64,000 nucleotides of DNA, taken from assembly GCA_037178625.1 (NCBI GenBank), contig CM074128.1, forward strand, positions 1,922,001-1,986,000. The letters are read 5' to 3'. Made by a program: the position numbers and the translations under genes. Of the stretch, positions 55,811 through 64,000 are shown in pieces; the stretch's first letter is position 1, and the number at the start of each line of letters is the position of its first letter. The notes beneath the pieces are model-generated. The model saw only the letters and a program-made list of their open reading frames with translations, searched no databases and was not told where the DNA came from. This DNA comes from Skeletonema tropicum (Eukaryota > Bacillariophyta > Thalassiosirophyceae > Thalassiosirales > Thalassiosiraceae).

Positions 55811-56872
55811 TCACTCATCTTGGGGGATCAGATGGGCCGTGACATGATGAATGATGGGTGGGTGCATATGCATCTGACCAGGAGCATGTGCATTTGTAGC
55901 TTGACGTGTGGCGGCAAGCAGCCTCGCTTCAGCCTTCCTCACAGCAACTTGAAAGTCAAGGTCCTCACCAACTATGGCAGCGCACACATCTTGTCGCAAA
56001 GGCGCCATTTCTTGGCTGCCGTGGTGGGATCTGAACAAGGCCATAGTGATGACGGCAGAAGCAACAACACTTGGACGGCATCCAATCAAATTGGAGTCCA
56101 TGAGAGAAATGTCCGCAAGACGACATGCCTGCTCCGCAACCTCTGGGTTAAGTGTCACATCGGTTTTCTCAGCTTGCGTAGAAGAGGTCAAAGCACGGAT
56201 GTAGTCCAAAGCCGTGATAACATGTGAGCGAGGAAAGGCACGCGATCCAGTCACCTCCCGCACCATGGCCAATACCTTACTCTCCGAAATCGTCTTGGGC
56301 GCCGCACTCATCTGGAGGATGGTTGCTGCAGTTGGGAGAACAACCACTGTCGTGGAACCGGTGTTAGGCCTAACGGCAGAAGGTGCGTCTATTCCTTCAG
56401 CCCCGACTTCCAAGTCTTGGTGATCAGCTTGATCCATGTGATCTCTATGAGTCTTGGCACGCTTGAGCTGGCCTCTAGGATGATCAGCACTACTGGTATT
56501 CTTGTTCTCGGAAGAAGCTTTAGACTTGCGCCTCTGATCATGCTGCGTTAGACGCATCCCAATCAGCAAGCAAGTGGTTGCCAGCAGCTGATAGGCTGCA
56601 CGGTCATGCTTGTAGCGAAGGGATACTTCCGATGGAAGAGCCAAGAGGTAGCTGTCCAAGAGAGCAGTGGCAACATGGACAGTTGAGCGGTTGAATGGGC
56701 TGTCCGGGATTTGCTGCTCTCTATCCAAAGCTGACACGATGGCAAAGTACCACCTAATCACTTTCTCTCGCCACACAGGGTGAACGCAAGCGTCCGGTGA
56801 TCTGCCCCCGTTTGATATCTGGTGGTTCTCTCCCCGAAGGAGGTGGTCGACCAATCTCCTTTTAGCCGCCAT
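55811..56872 (-). CDS. Divergent cyclin (probable diatom-type cyclin)
   Basis: 353 aa from the ATG at 56872 (MAAKRRLVDHLLRG). A cyclin N-box is visible at about residues 30-110: VWREKVIRWYFAIVSALDRE, then FNRSTVHVATALLDSYL and AYQLLATTCLLIGMRL. The VIRWYF and LLDSYL blocks and the position of the Lys/Arg-Asp pair follow the cyclin fold. A Lys/Ser/His-rich insert (about 115-175) separates it from a second helical half (about 195-330) ending in a His/Pro-rich tail. Diatoms have many such divergent cyclins linking environmental cues to the cell cycle; assignment to that group is inferred. Intronless. Confidence 0.75.
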   Translation of the reverse strand: MAAKRRLVDHLLRGENHQISNGGRSPDACVHPVWREKVIRWYFAIVSALDREQQIPDSPFNRSTVHVATALLDSYLLALPSEVSLRYKHDRAAYQLLATTCLLIGMRLTQHDQRRKSKASSENKNTSSADHPRGQLKRAKTHRDHMDQADHQDLEVGAEGIDAPSAVRPNTGSTTVVVLPTAATILQMSAAPKTISESKVLAMVREVTGSRAFPRSHVITALDYIRALTSSTQAEKTDVTLNPEVAEQACRLADISLMDSNLIGCRPSVVASAVITMALFRSHHGSQEMAPLRQDVCAAIVGEDLDFQVAVRKAEARLLAATRQATNAHAPGQMHMHPPIIHHVTAHLIPQDE

Positions 56873-57491
56873 GCTGCTTGCGAAGATCGCTACATAAACA
56901 AAGGTAGCATTGGGCGGGTCGGGTTGTGAGAAGAAGAGTTCTTTTTCCTGACACAAGCTAGGTGGTGCTGTCAGAGCAGTTGCTTCAATTCCGTCGTGAG
57001 TTGAGGCATTCCACAGAAAAAATCCTATGCCTTATGACACCTCAACAAGCGATATTTGGCGATATGTTCCTTATGAGGGGAAAGAAATCATTTTTCACTC
57101 TTCTAGGCCTTTTCCAGCCCCTAGGAAACGAGACTTTTCCACGTCGGAATCGATACATAATAGTTTACACGTCACGTCGTCAGGGTAGTTCCACTTGCGC
57201 ACTAAGTGCGTGTAAACGTGACAAAAGAACAGGTTCGTGCGAAGCAGGACCTCTTAGTTCACAAGTTTCTCCATTCAAATTCAAATGTGCGTGTTGTATG
57301 TATCTTCTTACCACCGCACAAGTGTACTTACTTACTGTTGTGTAAAATGTGCCGATTGTCTGTTCTGCTATCACTTCCTTGCAAACAGAGACGAGTTGTA
57401 TGTACCTACCCAGAAGAAGAAACATTGTCAAGTAATAGACGAAAACTTTTATTAAGTAGGGACAGCAAACGATTCTCAAAGAACTATGATG
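56873..57491. other. Intergenic region with nested inverted repeats
   Basis: No gene supported. GTTTACACG (57163-57171) is complementary to CGTGTAAAC (57209-57217), and inside the second arm lies the near-palindrome CGCAC-TAA-GTGCG (57198-57210). CACGTCACG-like words occur nearby. This lies between the cyclin start and the 3' end of isocitrate lyase. Confidence 0.45.
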
Positions 57492-59392
57492 TTAATGCTT
57501 GCCGAATTGATCCTCTGTCACTCCTGCTCCCATGGCTGCAGTAGATGACTGCCCACCACTTGCTACATTCACCATTTTATCTACAAGCTCTGCTCCACTC
57601 CACTTCTGATGTTTCAGTAACTCAACTTCTTCAACCTTCTCTTGCCTCTGAATGTCCCTGACGTAAGCAAGCATGCCTTCATCTCCAAATGATCGAGCCA
57701 ACTTGGTAACAACAAGACCATTCGAGTGAAAGCCAGCCAAGGTAATGAATTGCCAAGCATACCTGAAAGAAACACAAATTGGTGATACAATTGTTAGTTA
57801 CGAGAATAAAAGAGATAAATATGTCAATAAAGCATGTCACACGTACCCGAGCTTTCCCAAGTCATCATTGAACCTCGCTAATTCTGCATCAGTCATGCCC
57901 GATGCATCCCAGTTGAAGCTTGGACTTAAATTGTAGGCTAGCATTTGATCTGGGTATACCTTCTTCACTCCTTGGGAGAACTTACGCGCATCAGGAATTC
58001 CTGGCTTGGCAGTTTCCATCCAAATAAGATCAGCGTGAGGAGCATATGCACGAGCACGCTGAATGCAATAATCAATGCCGGGTTTGATGCGATAGTATCC
58101 TTCGCGAACACGACAAGCTTCCCAATCTAAGTATATGGAGTTCTTCTTTCCAAAAATAGAGTCTGCTACGCGATGGGCAGCTGCGTTGCTCAATGCATCA
58201 GGATCACTCGCTTGCCACATTTTGATCATTTCTCTCTTTCTTCCCTCACCTACATGCAATGATTGAATCTTATCCAATACTGCCTCACTGAAAGTCATTG
58301 GACGAGCTTTTGCAGTCCATTCTTTCTCCACATCAGCTGCATTAGCCCCTCCGCTAGCTGCTGCTGCTGCCAATGCTTCACTTAGAGAGATAGAACCCGG
58401 TGTAGTTGCTCCAAGAATGAATGGATGATCTCTACCATCTATATTCGAGTCCAACAACGTTGCAGCCTCTGCATCTGTACGAGCGACAATAACCAATTCG
58501 ACACCAAGCACATCTGCTGCCAATCTAGCAGCAATCAATCGATCTACATGCTCTTGCGTCGCGACCAAAACTTTTCCTCCCATGTGCCCGCATTTCTTTG
58601 TACCTGGCTTTTGATCTTCAAAGTGGATTCCAGCAGCACCAGCTTCGACGAAGAGTTTGACCAGCTTCATGACAGCCGAGAGTCCACCATGACCAGTATC
58701 TCCATCAGCCACGATTGGAGTCAAGTAGTCCACTTTTGGTCCTGGATTTTTTCCCGATAGGATTGCAGAAGCGCGTTCTTCGTGTTGCCTGCGATCATGA
58801 TGGAGTTGTGCACGAAGAAGTTGGTCGCCTGAAAGTATAGACAAGGGAAAGTCATAGTAGAAGTTGTTAGAATCAGATGTGAGGCGTGAATAGATTGAAG
58901 CGTTTGCAAAGAACAATTGAAAACGAGAAGCTTACATTTCTTGGGAACAGTATCCATAGGATAATCGGCAAAATCAGGCCCAGGTTCATTAGTACTACTC
59001 GCAGTACTTGAACACTGCCATCCACTGATGTAAATACTACTCAAATGAGGAGCCATCTGTACTACCTGGACAGGATCCAACGCTCCAAACGTATGAGAGT
59101 AACCCCCGGCAGCATGAAGAGATGTCAAAAGGGAGTAAAGTTTTTGAGACGAAGCGTTGGAAAAGGAGCACTTGGAAGACATGGAGCCGTTTGGACGTGC
59201 CGCAGCTGAAGGTCGGAGGGAAGCTACATCGGTGGCAGAATAAGTGCGTTTTGTCCCTTTCCAACGTGGAGCACGCCACCATTGTTCGATTTGGGCAATC
59301 TCTTTTGTGAGACTGTTTGTCTCGGCTGCAATATCATCGGCTGGTGATGGTGGCAGGACACGTAGTCCTCGGCTTGTTTTCGCAGCAACCAT
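57492..59392 (-). CDS. Isocitrate lyase
   Basis: Three exons, 58936-59392, 57847-58828 and 57492-57762, with introns of 107 and 84 bp; product 569 aa. The catalytic motif KKCGHMGGK is intact, preceded by [10 protein letters not shown] and by [12 protein letters not shown] (metal and substrate binding). [10 protein letters not shown] and [12 protein letters not shown] (rebuilt across the second junction) are also typical. The enzyme splits isocitrate into glyoxylate and succinate in the glyoxylate cycle, letting cells build sugar from acetyl-CoA released by fatty-acid oxidation. The C terminus DQFGKH is not a peroxisomal SKL-type signal; location in mitochondria or another compartment is open. 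Confidence 0.95.
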
Positions 59393-59775
59393 GGCGATGC
59401 TTTTTTGAATCGAACAAAATTATGAGAGTGAGAGTGTCATCGACGCCCCTATGACTGATTGATGAGAACTAAGCAATCATTTGCATTGGGCTTCAGTCTT
59501 TTTGTTTTTATGTGACAGTCGGAGATTGAGATGTCAAAGACGCTGTAATTTTTGATTTTTGCACTTTCTCTTGGGCTCAAAGCCTGTTAGATCAAAAATA
59601 TAAGTGACGCCAGATAGATGCTAGCCAGATCTCTCTTGCGAAAGAGTTTCCGTCTCGCAATCTGAAACTATTTGCGACTGAATCAAGCTATATCATCAAG
59701 ATATCATCAAGCTACATCATTGCACAAGAACCTACATGCACACTCTATGCAATTAAATCTTATTCTCTTCATTAT
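59393..59775. other. Intergenic region between isocitrate lyase and EMC3
   Basis: Contains the isocitrate lyase promoter. A short direct repeat ATATCATCAAG / ATATCATCAAG / TACATCAT lies around 59690-59720. No gene seen. Confidence 0.45.
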
Positions 59776-60879
59776 TTAATCTTCTTTTGACAGAACTGGC
59801 GTAGCAGACCTGCTCTTCTTTTGTCTCGACGTCTGCATCGATTTTCCACCACTCTTCAACCCAAACAATACATCCTCTCCGCTACCCTTCTTTTTACAAA
59901 CTTTCTTCCGTGGGTATCGCTTCCCCAATAACTTCTTCTCTGCCTCATCCACCCGAAACACACGTTGTCTTGCATTCAACAACTCCAAATTGTCTGCCTC
60001 CGCTTTGAGAGCCTTCGATCCATCGAACTGATTGCCAGGAGGGCCACCTCCACCAAAGTCCTTTCCCAATTCCTTTTGAATCTTTTGCCCTTCCACATCT
60101 TCTTGGACAGGATCGCCCATTGCCAATCGAAAGAATGCCCGTAATCCAAACATGACTAAAAAGTACCAACTCACACTACTGACATAACTTGTGTCCAACG
60201 TATTCAATTCAAACAATCCCCGTTGAAACATTTGCTTAAATCCCCGTGTTAATGGGAACGGCACCCTCACCAACACAAATCCCCGAAAAAAGTGGGAAAT
60301 TCCCTGCATCATGACCATATTTTGTACCATTGCCGCCATGTTGCCCTTCATCCCATCCATCATTGTGGAGGGGTCCATGCCGGGGGGCAATCCAGCTGCA
60401 GCAAGTGGATCTTGCTCCCCACTACTAGATTGTTTGTCGATTGCTTCGGATAACTTCTTGTCAATTTCAGCTCGCTTTGCTTCTTGACGGAGCCATCCCC
60501 CCTCATTGGTTATATTTTTGACATTATGATCACTACTTCCAGTGATATCTGTACTATTACTACCAGATGATGATGAATCCTTCCCCCTCGAACTCCACGC
60601 AACCCTTCGAGCCTCCCATTGCCCCTTTGATAGAAATCCACCAGCCCCCCCTCGTAATCGTGAACTACGCAATAACGCACTCTTGGCTCGATCGTCCACG
60701 GCTTTGGCGTTTTTGGGCGCAGGTTTTAACAGTTTGCCAATCTCGGCACGGAGTAAGCCGGCGGTTATCATGATGACTAGTAGAGGGAGGACCACCCAGT
60801 CTCGAATTTGGGAGTCGAGGAGGAGGGTTTGGGAGGTCCGTGTTAGTGGCTCTAGTGTTGGGGTGCTGAAGGACGTCAT
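59776..60879 (-). CDS. ER membrane protein complex subunit 3 (EMC3/TMEM111)
   Basis: 367 aa from the ATG at 60879 (MTSFSTPTLEPLTRTSQ). An N-terminal span (WVVLPLLVIMITAGLL) is followed by the family's basic cytosolic region (ALLRSSRLRGGAGGFLSKGQW). Then come MVQNMVMMQGISHFFRGFVLVRVPFPLTRGFKQMFQRG and LNTLDTSYVSSVSWYFLV, which are the conserved EMC3 blocks. EMC3 is the Oxa1/YidC-related subunit that inserts transmembrane helices at the ER. The Ser/Gly-rich insert around residues 95-120 and the Lys-rich C-terminal tail are extensions beyond the usual ~260-aa length. No intron. Confidence 0.93.
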   Translation of the reverse strand: MTSFSTPTLEPLTRTSQTLLLDSQIRDWVVLPLLVIMITAGLLRAEIGKLLKPAPKNAKAVDDRAKSALLRSSRLRGGAGGFLSKGQWEARRVAWSSRGKDSSSSGSNSTDITGSSDHNVKNITNEGGWLRQEAKRAEIDKKLSEAIDKQSSSGEQDPLAAAGLPPGMDPSTMMDGMKGNMAAMVQNMVMMQGISHFFRGFVLVRVPFPLTRGFKQMFQRGLFELNTLDTSYVSSVSWYFLVMFGLRAFFRLAMGDPVQEDVEGQKIQKELGKDFGGGGPPGNQFDGSKALKAEADNLELLNARQRVFRVDEAEKKLLGKRYPRKKVCKKKGSGEDVLFGLKSGGKSMQTSRQKKSRSATPVLSKED

Positions 60880-61061
60880 GGTTGTTTTGGTTATTAGCTT
60901 GCTGAAAATGATTGAAAGTGAAGCACGAAGCACGCGATCTCACGCGATGCACGCAAGCAAAACCGCAACACACATACGGTCACTGGAATGAACTTGAGAA
61001 ACGGTGTGGAGAAACAATCAATCAAGAGAGTGTATCAAGTCAGCAACATCAACTATATAAC
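60880..61061. promoter_or_regulatory. Short divergent promoter between EMC3 and a coiled-coil gene
   Basis: The two start codons (60879 minus, 61062 plus) face away across 182 bp, so both promoters lie here. It includes repeated CACGCGAT / CACGCAAG-type words (about 60930-60955). No factor site is claimed. Confidence 0.5.
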
Positions 61062-61943
61062 ATGCCTCATTATCCAAACCCAAACCAGGGTCTTTCCCAT
61101 CATCATCGTAATCAGCAGCCTCATCAGCAGGCAACGCGCCACCACCACAGCAATAACAATTATCCACCCATGGCCGCGGCAAATCCAGCATATGCAGCTG
61201 CCCTAACCCAACAGCAGCAACAACAACAGGCAGCTCTCCGGTATTACCAACAGCAACAGCAGCAGCGAACCAACAGTAATACAGCACCCACGGGTGTTTA
61301 TGTCGGTGGAGCGACTGTAATTCACGGCAGTAGCAGTAGCAGCAGCAATAATCAAACTGCCACTTCTTACAGTCGATCATCCGCCGCTACAACTGCATCC
61401 ACTACCTCAACAACTAATGCTCGAAGCAACAGTGCAGCAGCAGCAGTGCCACCTCCACCACCACCACCGGGGAAATATGCCAATGATGCATTAAAAATCT
61501 TGGGATCTGCTAGCAGTAGTAGCAGCAATATCAATAGGAAGAAGAGACGATCCGAGTGTATTGCTGATTTGGAACGGTTGGTTCCACCCCTGTTTTCACA
61601 GAGTGCTGTTCATTCTTCATTGTTATCTGACAAGAAGAAGAATGAGGTTGACAGCAGCAGTGAAGCAAACGATTCCACAACAAAAAAAGAAGCTGCAGAG
61701 GAAGGAACTGTCGAAAAACAAGAGGAAACCAGCAGCAATCAACGCAACATCAAACGACTAAAATCACAATTGCAGCACTACAAACAATTAAATGAGCAAG
61801 AAACGAAACGACGACAAAAATTCCTATCCTCCTTTGTGTCATTCCATACCATGTATGAGAGTGGTCTCGATTTTGTGGCTAGGATGGGAGATTTGAGGAA
61901 TGTGCCAGACAATGTTATGCCGGATGAGTTTCCCAAGTTATAA
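61062..61943 (+). CDS. Gln/Ser-rich coiled-coil protein, unknown
   Basis: 293 aa from the ATG at 61062 (MPHYPNPNQGLSHHHRNQ); upstream in-frame codons offer no ATG. The N-terminal 130 residues are low complexity: His/Asn/Gln-rich with poly-Gln and poly-Ser runs. A poly-Pro stretch (VPPPPPPPGKYANDALKIL) marks the start of a more ordered region with KKRRSECIADLERLVPPLF. The last 80 residues form a coiled coil (IKRLKSQLQHYKQLNEQE) and end VPDNVMPDEFPKL. Composition suggests a nuclear regulator or adaptor, but no domain proves it. Confidence 0.7.
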   Translation: MPHYPNPNQGLSHHHRNQQPHQQATRHHHSNNNYPPMAAANPAYAAALTQQQQQQQAALRYYQQQQQQRTNSNTAPTGVYVGGATVIHGSSSSSSNNQTATSYSRSSAATTASTTSTTNARSNSAAAAVPPPPPPPGKYANDALKILGSASSSSSNINRKKRRSECIADLERLVPPLFSQSAVHSSLLSDKKKNEVDSSSEANDSTTKKEAAEEGTVEKQEETSSNQRNIKRLKSQLQHYKQLNEQETKRRQKFLSSFVSFHTMYESGLDFVARMGDLRNVPDNVMPDEFPKL

Positions 61944-62085
61944 ACAAGAAGCCCTGTATGGACCTGTATGCAAAGAATAAGTAAATAACAATAAACAGTA
62001 ACGTTCGTTCATTTTCATTTTGTGTCATTTTTACACTTTAATCAGTATTTACTTATATGTATTGCTATTAACTTCTGTTCAATTA

Positions 62086-63990
62086 TTATTTATCAAGCTT
62101 GTCCTCTGCTTTGGTCAACGCCTCATCCATCTTCTTGGCAGCACCCATGACCCAATTCTCAAATATGGAACCAGCCATGCTGGAGACACCCTTGGCGCGC
62201 ATTTCACGATCATAGCGTCGTCGGGAGGTGGGATCGCCTAGTATTTTCCATGCTTGAGATATTTCGACAAATTTATCGGGGATGATTTCGTCGGTTTGGA
62301 GTCCTGCTTGGAGGAGTGCGTCGGGGTGAGTTTCCTTGGCGAGGGTGATGTAGGCTCGTTTTAATTCGGAACGTGTGGCAGAAGGGGAACAATTGAGAAT
62401 GTCGTAGAGTGTGGCTGCTGATGTTGCGTCTGTGGCTTTGAGGGGAGCCACCATGTTTTCGACATTGTCTACGGTGAATGATGGTTCCTCCGTGGGACGA
62501 GATGGTTGTTTGGTTGTTGTCGTCTCTGCAGCAGCCTGTGCTGCTGCTTGTGCTTGTTCTGCTGCCTTTCTATCTTCCTCTTCCTTCTTTCTCTTGGCCG
62601 CGGCAGCAGCTGCACGCTCTTTCTCGAGTCGCTCTTTATCCAAAAGTACTTGAGCTTCTGCCAACTTTCTATCACGTTCTATCCGTTCTTGTTCAAGCCG
62701 ACGCAATTCTGCTGCCTTGGCCGCTTCATACTCTTCCTCTTGTTTCTGTTGCTTCTCTTGCTCGGCAATACGCTCACTCTCTAGCCGTTGTTGCTCAGCA
62801 GCAGCAGCCTTTTCTCTTTCTTCCTCCTCTATCTTGAGTTTCAGCTCTTCCTCACTGCGTCTCTTTTGTTCGGCTGCTGCCAAATCACGTTTCTTCTGTG
62901 CTTCAATGTTCTCTGTAGCCTGCTGGGCTGCCTCAGCCGCTGCCGCCTTTTCAGCCCTCAACTTCGCCTTCCTTGCCTTTTCCTTCTGTTTCGCCTCTTC
63001 CCACTTTCGTTTCGCCTCATCTTCTTCCATCGTCATGGTCAGTGCTCTCTCCATACTAATATTAGATGTGCGAGGGTCGAGAACTTTCGGTGTATTGTTT
63101 TCCATGATGACTCGTGGGAAGTCCTTGGATGGAGGATCCCATAGACTGACTCTTGTTTCTTCATTGTAGTAGAATACCAATCCAGATTTGATATCGTAGT
63201 AGGCTGACCACTCTGCTTGTTGTACGATTGGAAGTGATGTGGGTTTGGTATCATCTGTTTCTTTGGGTTGTTGTTGCTCTTTGGTGTCAGTGGGCTGCTC
63301 AGTAGTACTAGCAGTTGATGCCGATTCAGTTACGCTATTGTTTGTCGTTTGCAATTGTTGTTGTTGTTGTTGTTGTTGTTGCAACTGCTGTTGTTGCTGC
63401 AATTGCTGCTGCTGTTGCAATTTCTGCTGTTGTTGTTGTTGCTGTTGTATCTTCAAAGCTTCCAACTTGGACATTTTCGCATTCAATTTTTCAGTAGCCT
63501 CTCTCCTCTTCTGTTCAATCCTCTTCCGCTCCTGTTCCATAGTATCAATGATATTCGGTTTATCATCCTTCGATGAATCGTTCAATCGTTCCTTCAGATA
63601 ACTTTTGAGCTGAGCTCTCATTTCCATCTTTTTGTCGGCGCTCATGGATATATTTGGAAAGACAACGTTTGCTGGGGGCTCCCATTGGGATTTACCCGTG
63701 CGGTGATTGAAGTAGTAGAGCAGGCCTTTTGATTCGTCTAGATAGGCTGACCAATCTTCTGCAGATGCAAGTGGTGCAGGTGATGATTGAGTATTTGATG
63801 ATGCAGAAACATCACCGCTGTTGTTTTGAGTTTGATCTGCGGTATTGGAATAAAGCACATTTTGAATATGTAATGAAGTTGATGGAATGTGCGTCTGCCG
63901 AGAATTCATCAAAAATCCATCGGATGAAAGGGCGATGAGAAAGAGAAATAGGGCGATGATGCCACCACTTCTCATTGATGATGTTGTCAT
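62086..63990 (-). CDS. Signal-peptide protein with two WW domains, coiled coil and C-terminal J domain
   Basis: 634 aa from the ATG at 63990, no intron. It begins with a hydrophobic signal (GIIALFLFLIALSSDGFLMN), with Phe just after the likely cleavage point, which resembles a diatom plastid-import signal. Two WW domains follow: DWSAYLDESKGLLYYFNHRT..QWEPP (80-106) and EWSAYYDIKSGLVFYYNEET..LWDPP (about 260-286). A Gln-rich tract lies between them and a long Ala/Glu/Lys coiled coil after them. A J domain starts at about residue 526 (ATLYDILNCSPSATRSELKR) with HPD at 555-557. J domains stimulate Hsp70; WW domains bind proline-rich peptides. A co-chaperone in the plastid or secretory pathway is inferred. 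Confidence 0.88.
   Translation of the reverse strand: MTTSSMRSGGIIALFLFLIALSSDGFLMNSRQTHIPSTSLHIQNVLYSNTADQTQNNSGDVSASSNTQSSPAPLASAEDWSAYLDESKGLLYYFNHRTGKSQWEPPANVVFPNISMSADKKMEMRAQLKSYLKERLNDSSKDDKPNIIDTMEQERKRIEQKRREATEKLNAKMSKLEALKIQQQQQQQQKLQQQQQLQQQQQLQQQQQQQQQLQTTNNSVTESASTASTTEQPTDTKEQQQPKETDDTKPTSLPIVQQAEWSAYYDIKSGLVFYYNEETRVSLWDPPSKDFPRVIMENNTPKVLDPRTSNISMERALTMTMEEDEAKRKWEEAKQKEKARKAKLRAEKAAAAEAAQQATENIEAQKKRDLAAAEQKRRSEEELKLKIEEEEREKAAAAEQQRLESERIAEQEKQQKQEEEYEAAKAAELRRLEQERIERDRKLAEAQVLLDKERLEKERAAAAAAKRKKEEEDRKAAEQAQAAAQAAAETTTTKQPSRPTEEPSFTVDNVENMVAPLKATDATSAATLYDILNCSPSATRSELKRAYITLAKETHPDALLQAGLQTDEIIPDKFVEISQAWKILGDPTSRRRYDREMRAKGVSSMAGSIFENWVMGAAKKMDEALTKAEDKLDK
63351..63448. 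repeat. CAA/CAG microsatellite coding for poly-Gln
   Basis: A run of TTG/CTG on the plus strand (CAA/CAG on the coding strand) encodes the poly-Gln tract of the WW/J-domain protein. Mixed CAA and CAG codons with occasional Leu (TTG/CTG) interrupt pure repetition. Likely length-variable. Confidence 0.85.
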
Positions 63991-64000
63991 AGCTGCTGTG

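Noticed and set aside
62411..63169. Plus-strand Ser/Ala/Cys-rich and Leu-rich open frames across the WW/J-domain gene
   Set aside because: They are the reverse complement of Ala/Glu/Lys and poly-Gln codons; composition, not conservation, keeps them open.
1..64000. CRISPR arrays, bacterial operons, rRNA or tRNA genes
   Set aside because: No regularly spaced repeats, no rRNA-like blocks and no cloverleaf with A and B boxes were recognised while reading. A covariance search for tRNAs was not possible here.

Overview
The window looks like nuclear DNA of a diatom, probably a centric one. Genes sit on both strands and are separated by a few hundred bases. Many have one to three short introns (72-182 bp) with clean GT..AG ends. 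One plastid-type protein carries a diatom-style signal peptide with the AFAP cleavage motif (plastid rubredoxin), and there are a probable diatom-type divergent cyclin and a front-end fatty-acid desaturase. All identifications come from reading motifs; no database search was run.

Layout. Positions 1-16 kb hold single-copy genes: a DUF3754/TMEM143-like membrane protein, a METTL13-like methyltransferase, a coiled-coil protein, plastid rubredoxin, a secreted CAP/SCP protein, a two-span membrane protein, a small inverted-repeat element with a Cys/His-rich gene, a patatin-like lipase, electron-transfer flavoprotein beta and a small acidic protein. Positions 16,121-53,192 are a tandem segmental duplication of an 18.6-kb block, with unit 1 at 16,121-34,758 and unit 2 at 34,759-53,192. 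Each unit carries a cytochrome b5-fusion desaturase (-), a degenerate inverted-repeat DNA transposon, a TLC-domain protein (+), a coclaurine N-methyltransferase-like/CFAS-family methyltransferase (-), two near-identical tandem genes for a 1066-aa FAD-oxidoreductase/cyclopropane-fatty-acid-synthase fusion (+,+), and about 4.2 kb of gene-poor, repeat-rich DNA. The units appear identical in everything compared except for a 205-bp direct duplication present only in unit 1. The window therefore holds four copies of the fusion gene. Positions 53-64 kb return to single-copy genes: an unknown protein, a cyclin, isocitrate lyase, EMC3, a low-complexity coiled-coil protein and a WW-WW-J-domain protein.

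How the genes fit together. The duplicated block is a lipid-modification cluster. A desaturase makes double bonds in acyl lipids, and CFAS-type enzymes act on lipid double bonds with S-adenosylmethionine. The FAD domain is fused to the CFAS domain in the order found in plant cyclopropane synthases. A TLC protein is plausibly involved in membrane-lipid composition. That these genes act in one pathway making cyclopropane or methyl-branched lipids is inference from content and proximity.

The least expected sequence signal is a set of three related foldback elements (33.4, 53.5 and 53.8 kb, plus a duplicate at 51.8 kb). Their flanks and part of their loops are conserved, but their arms differ in sequence while staying self-complementary.
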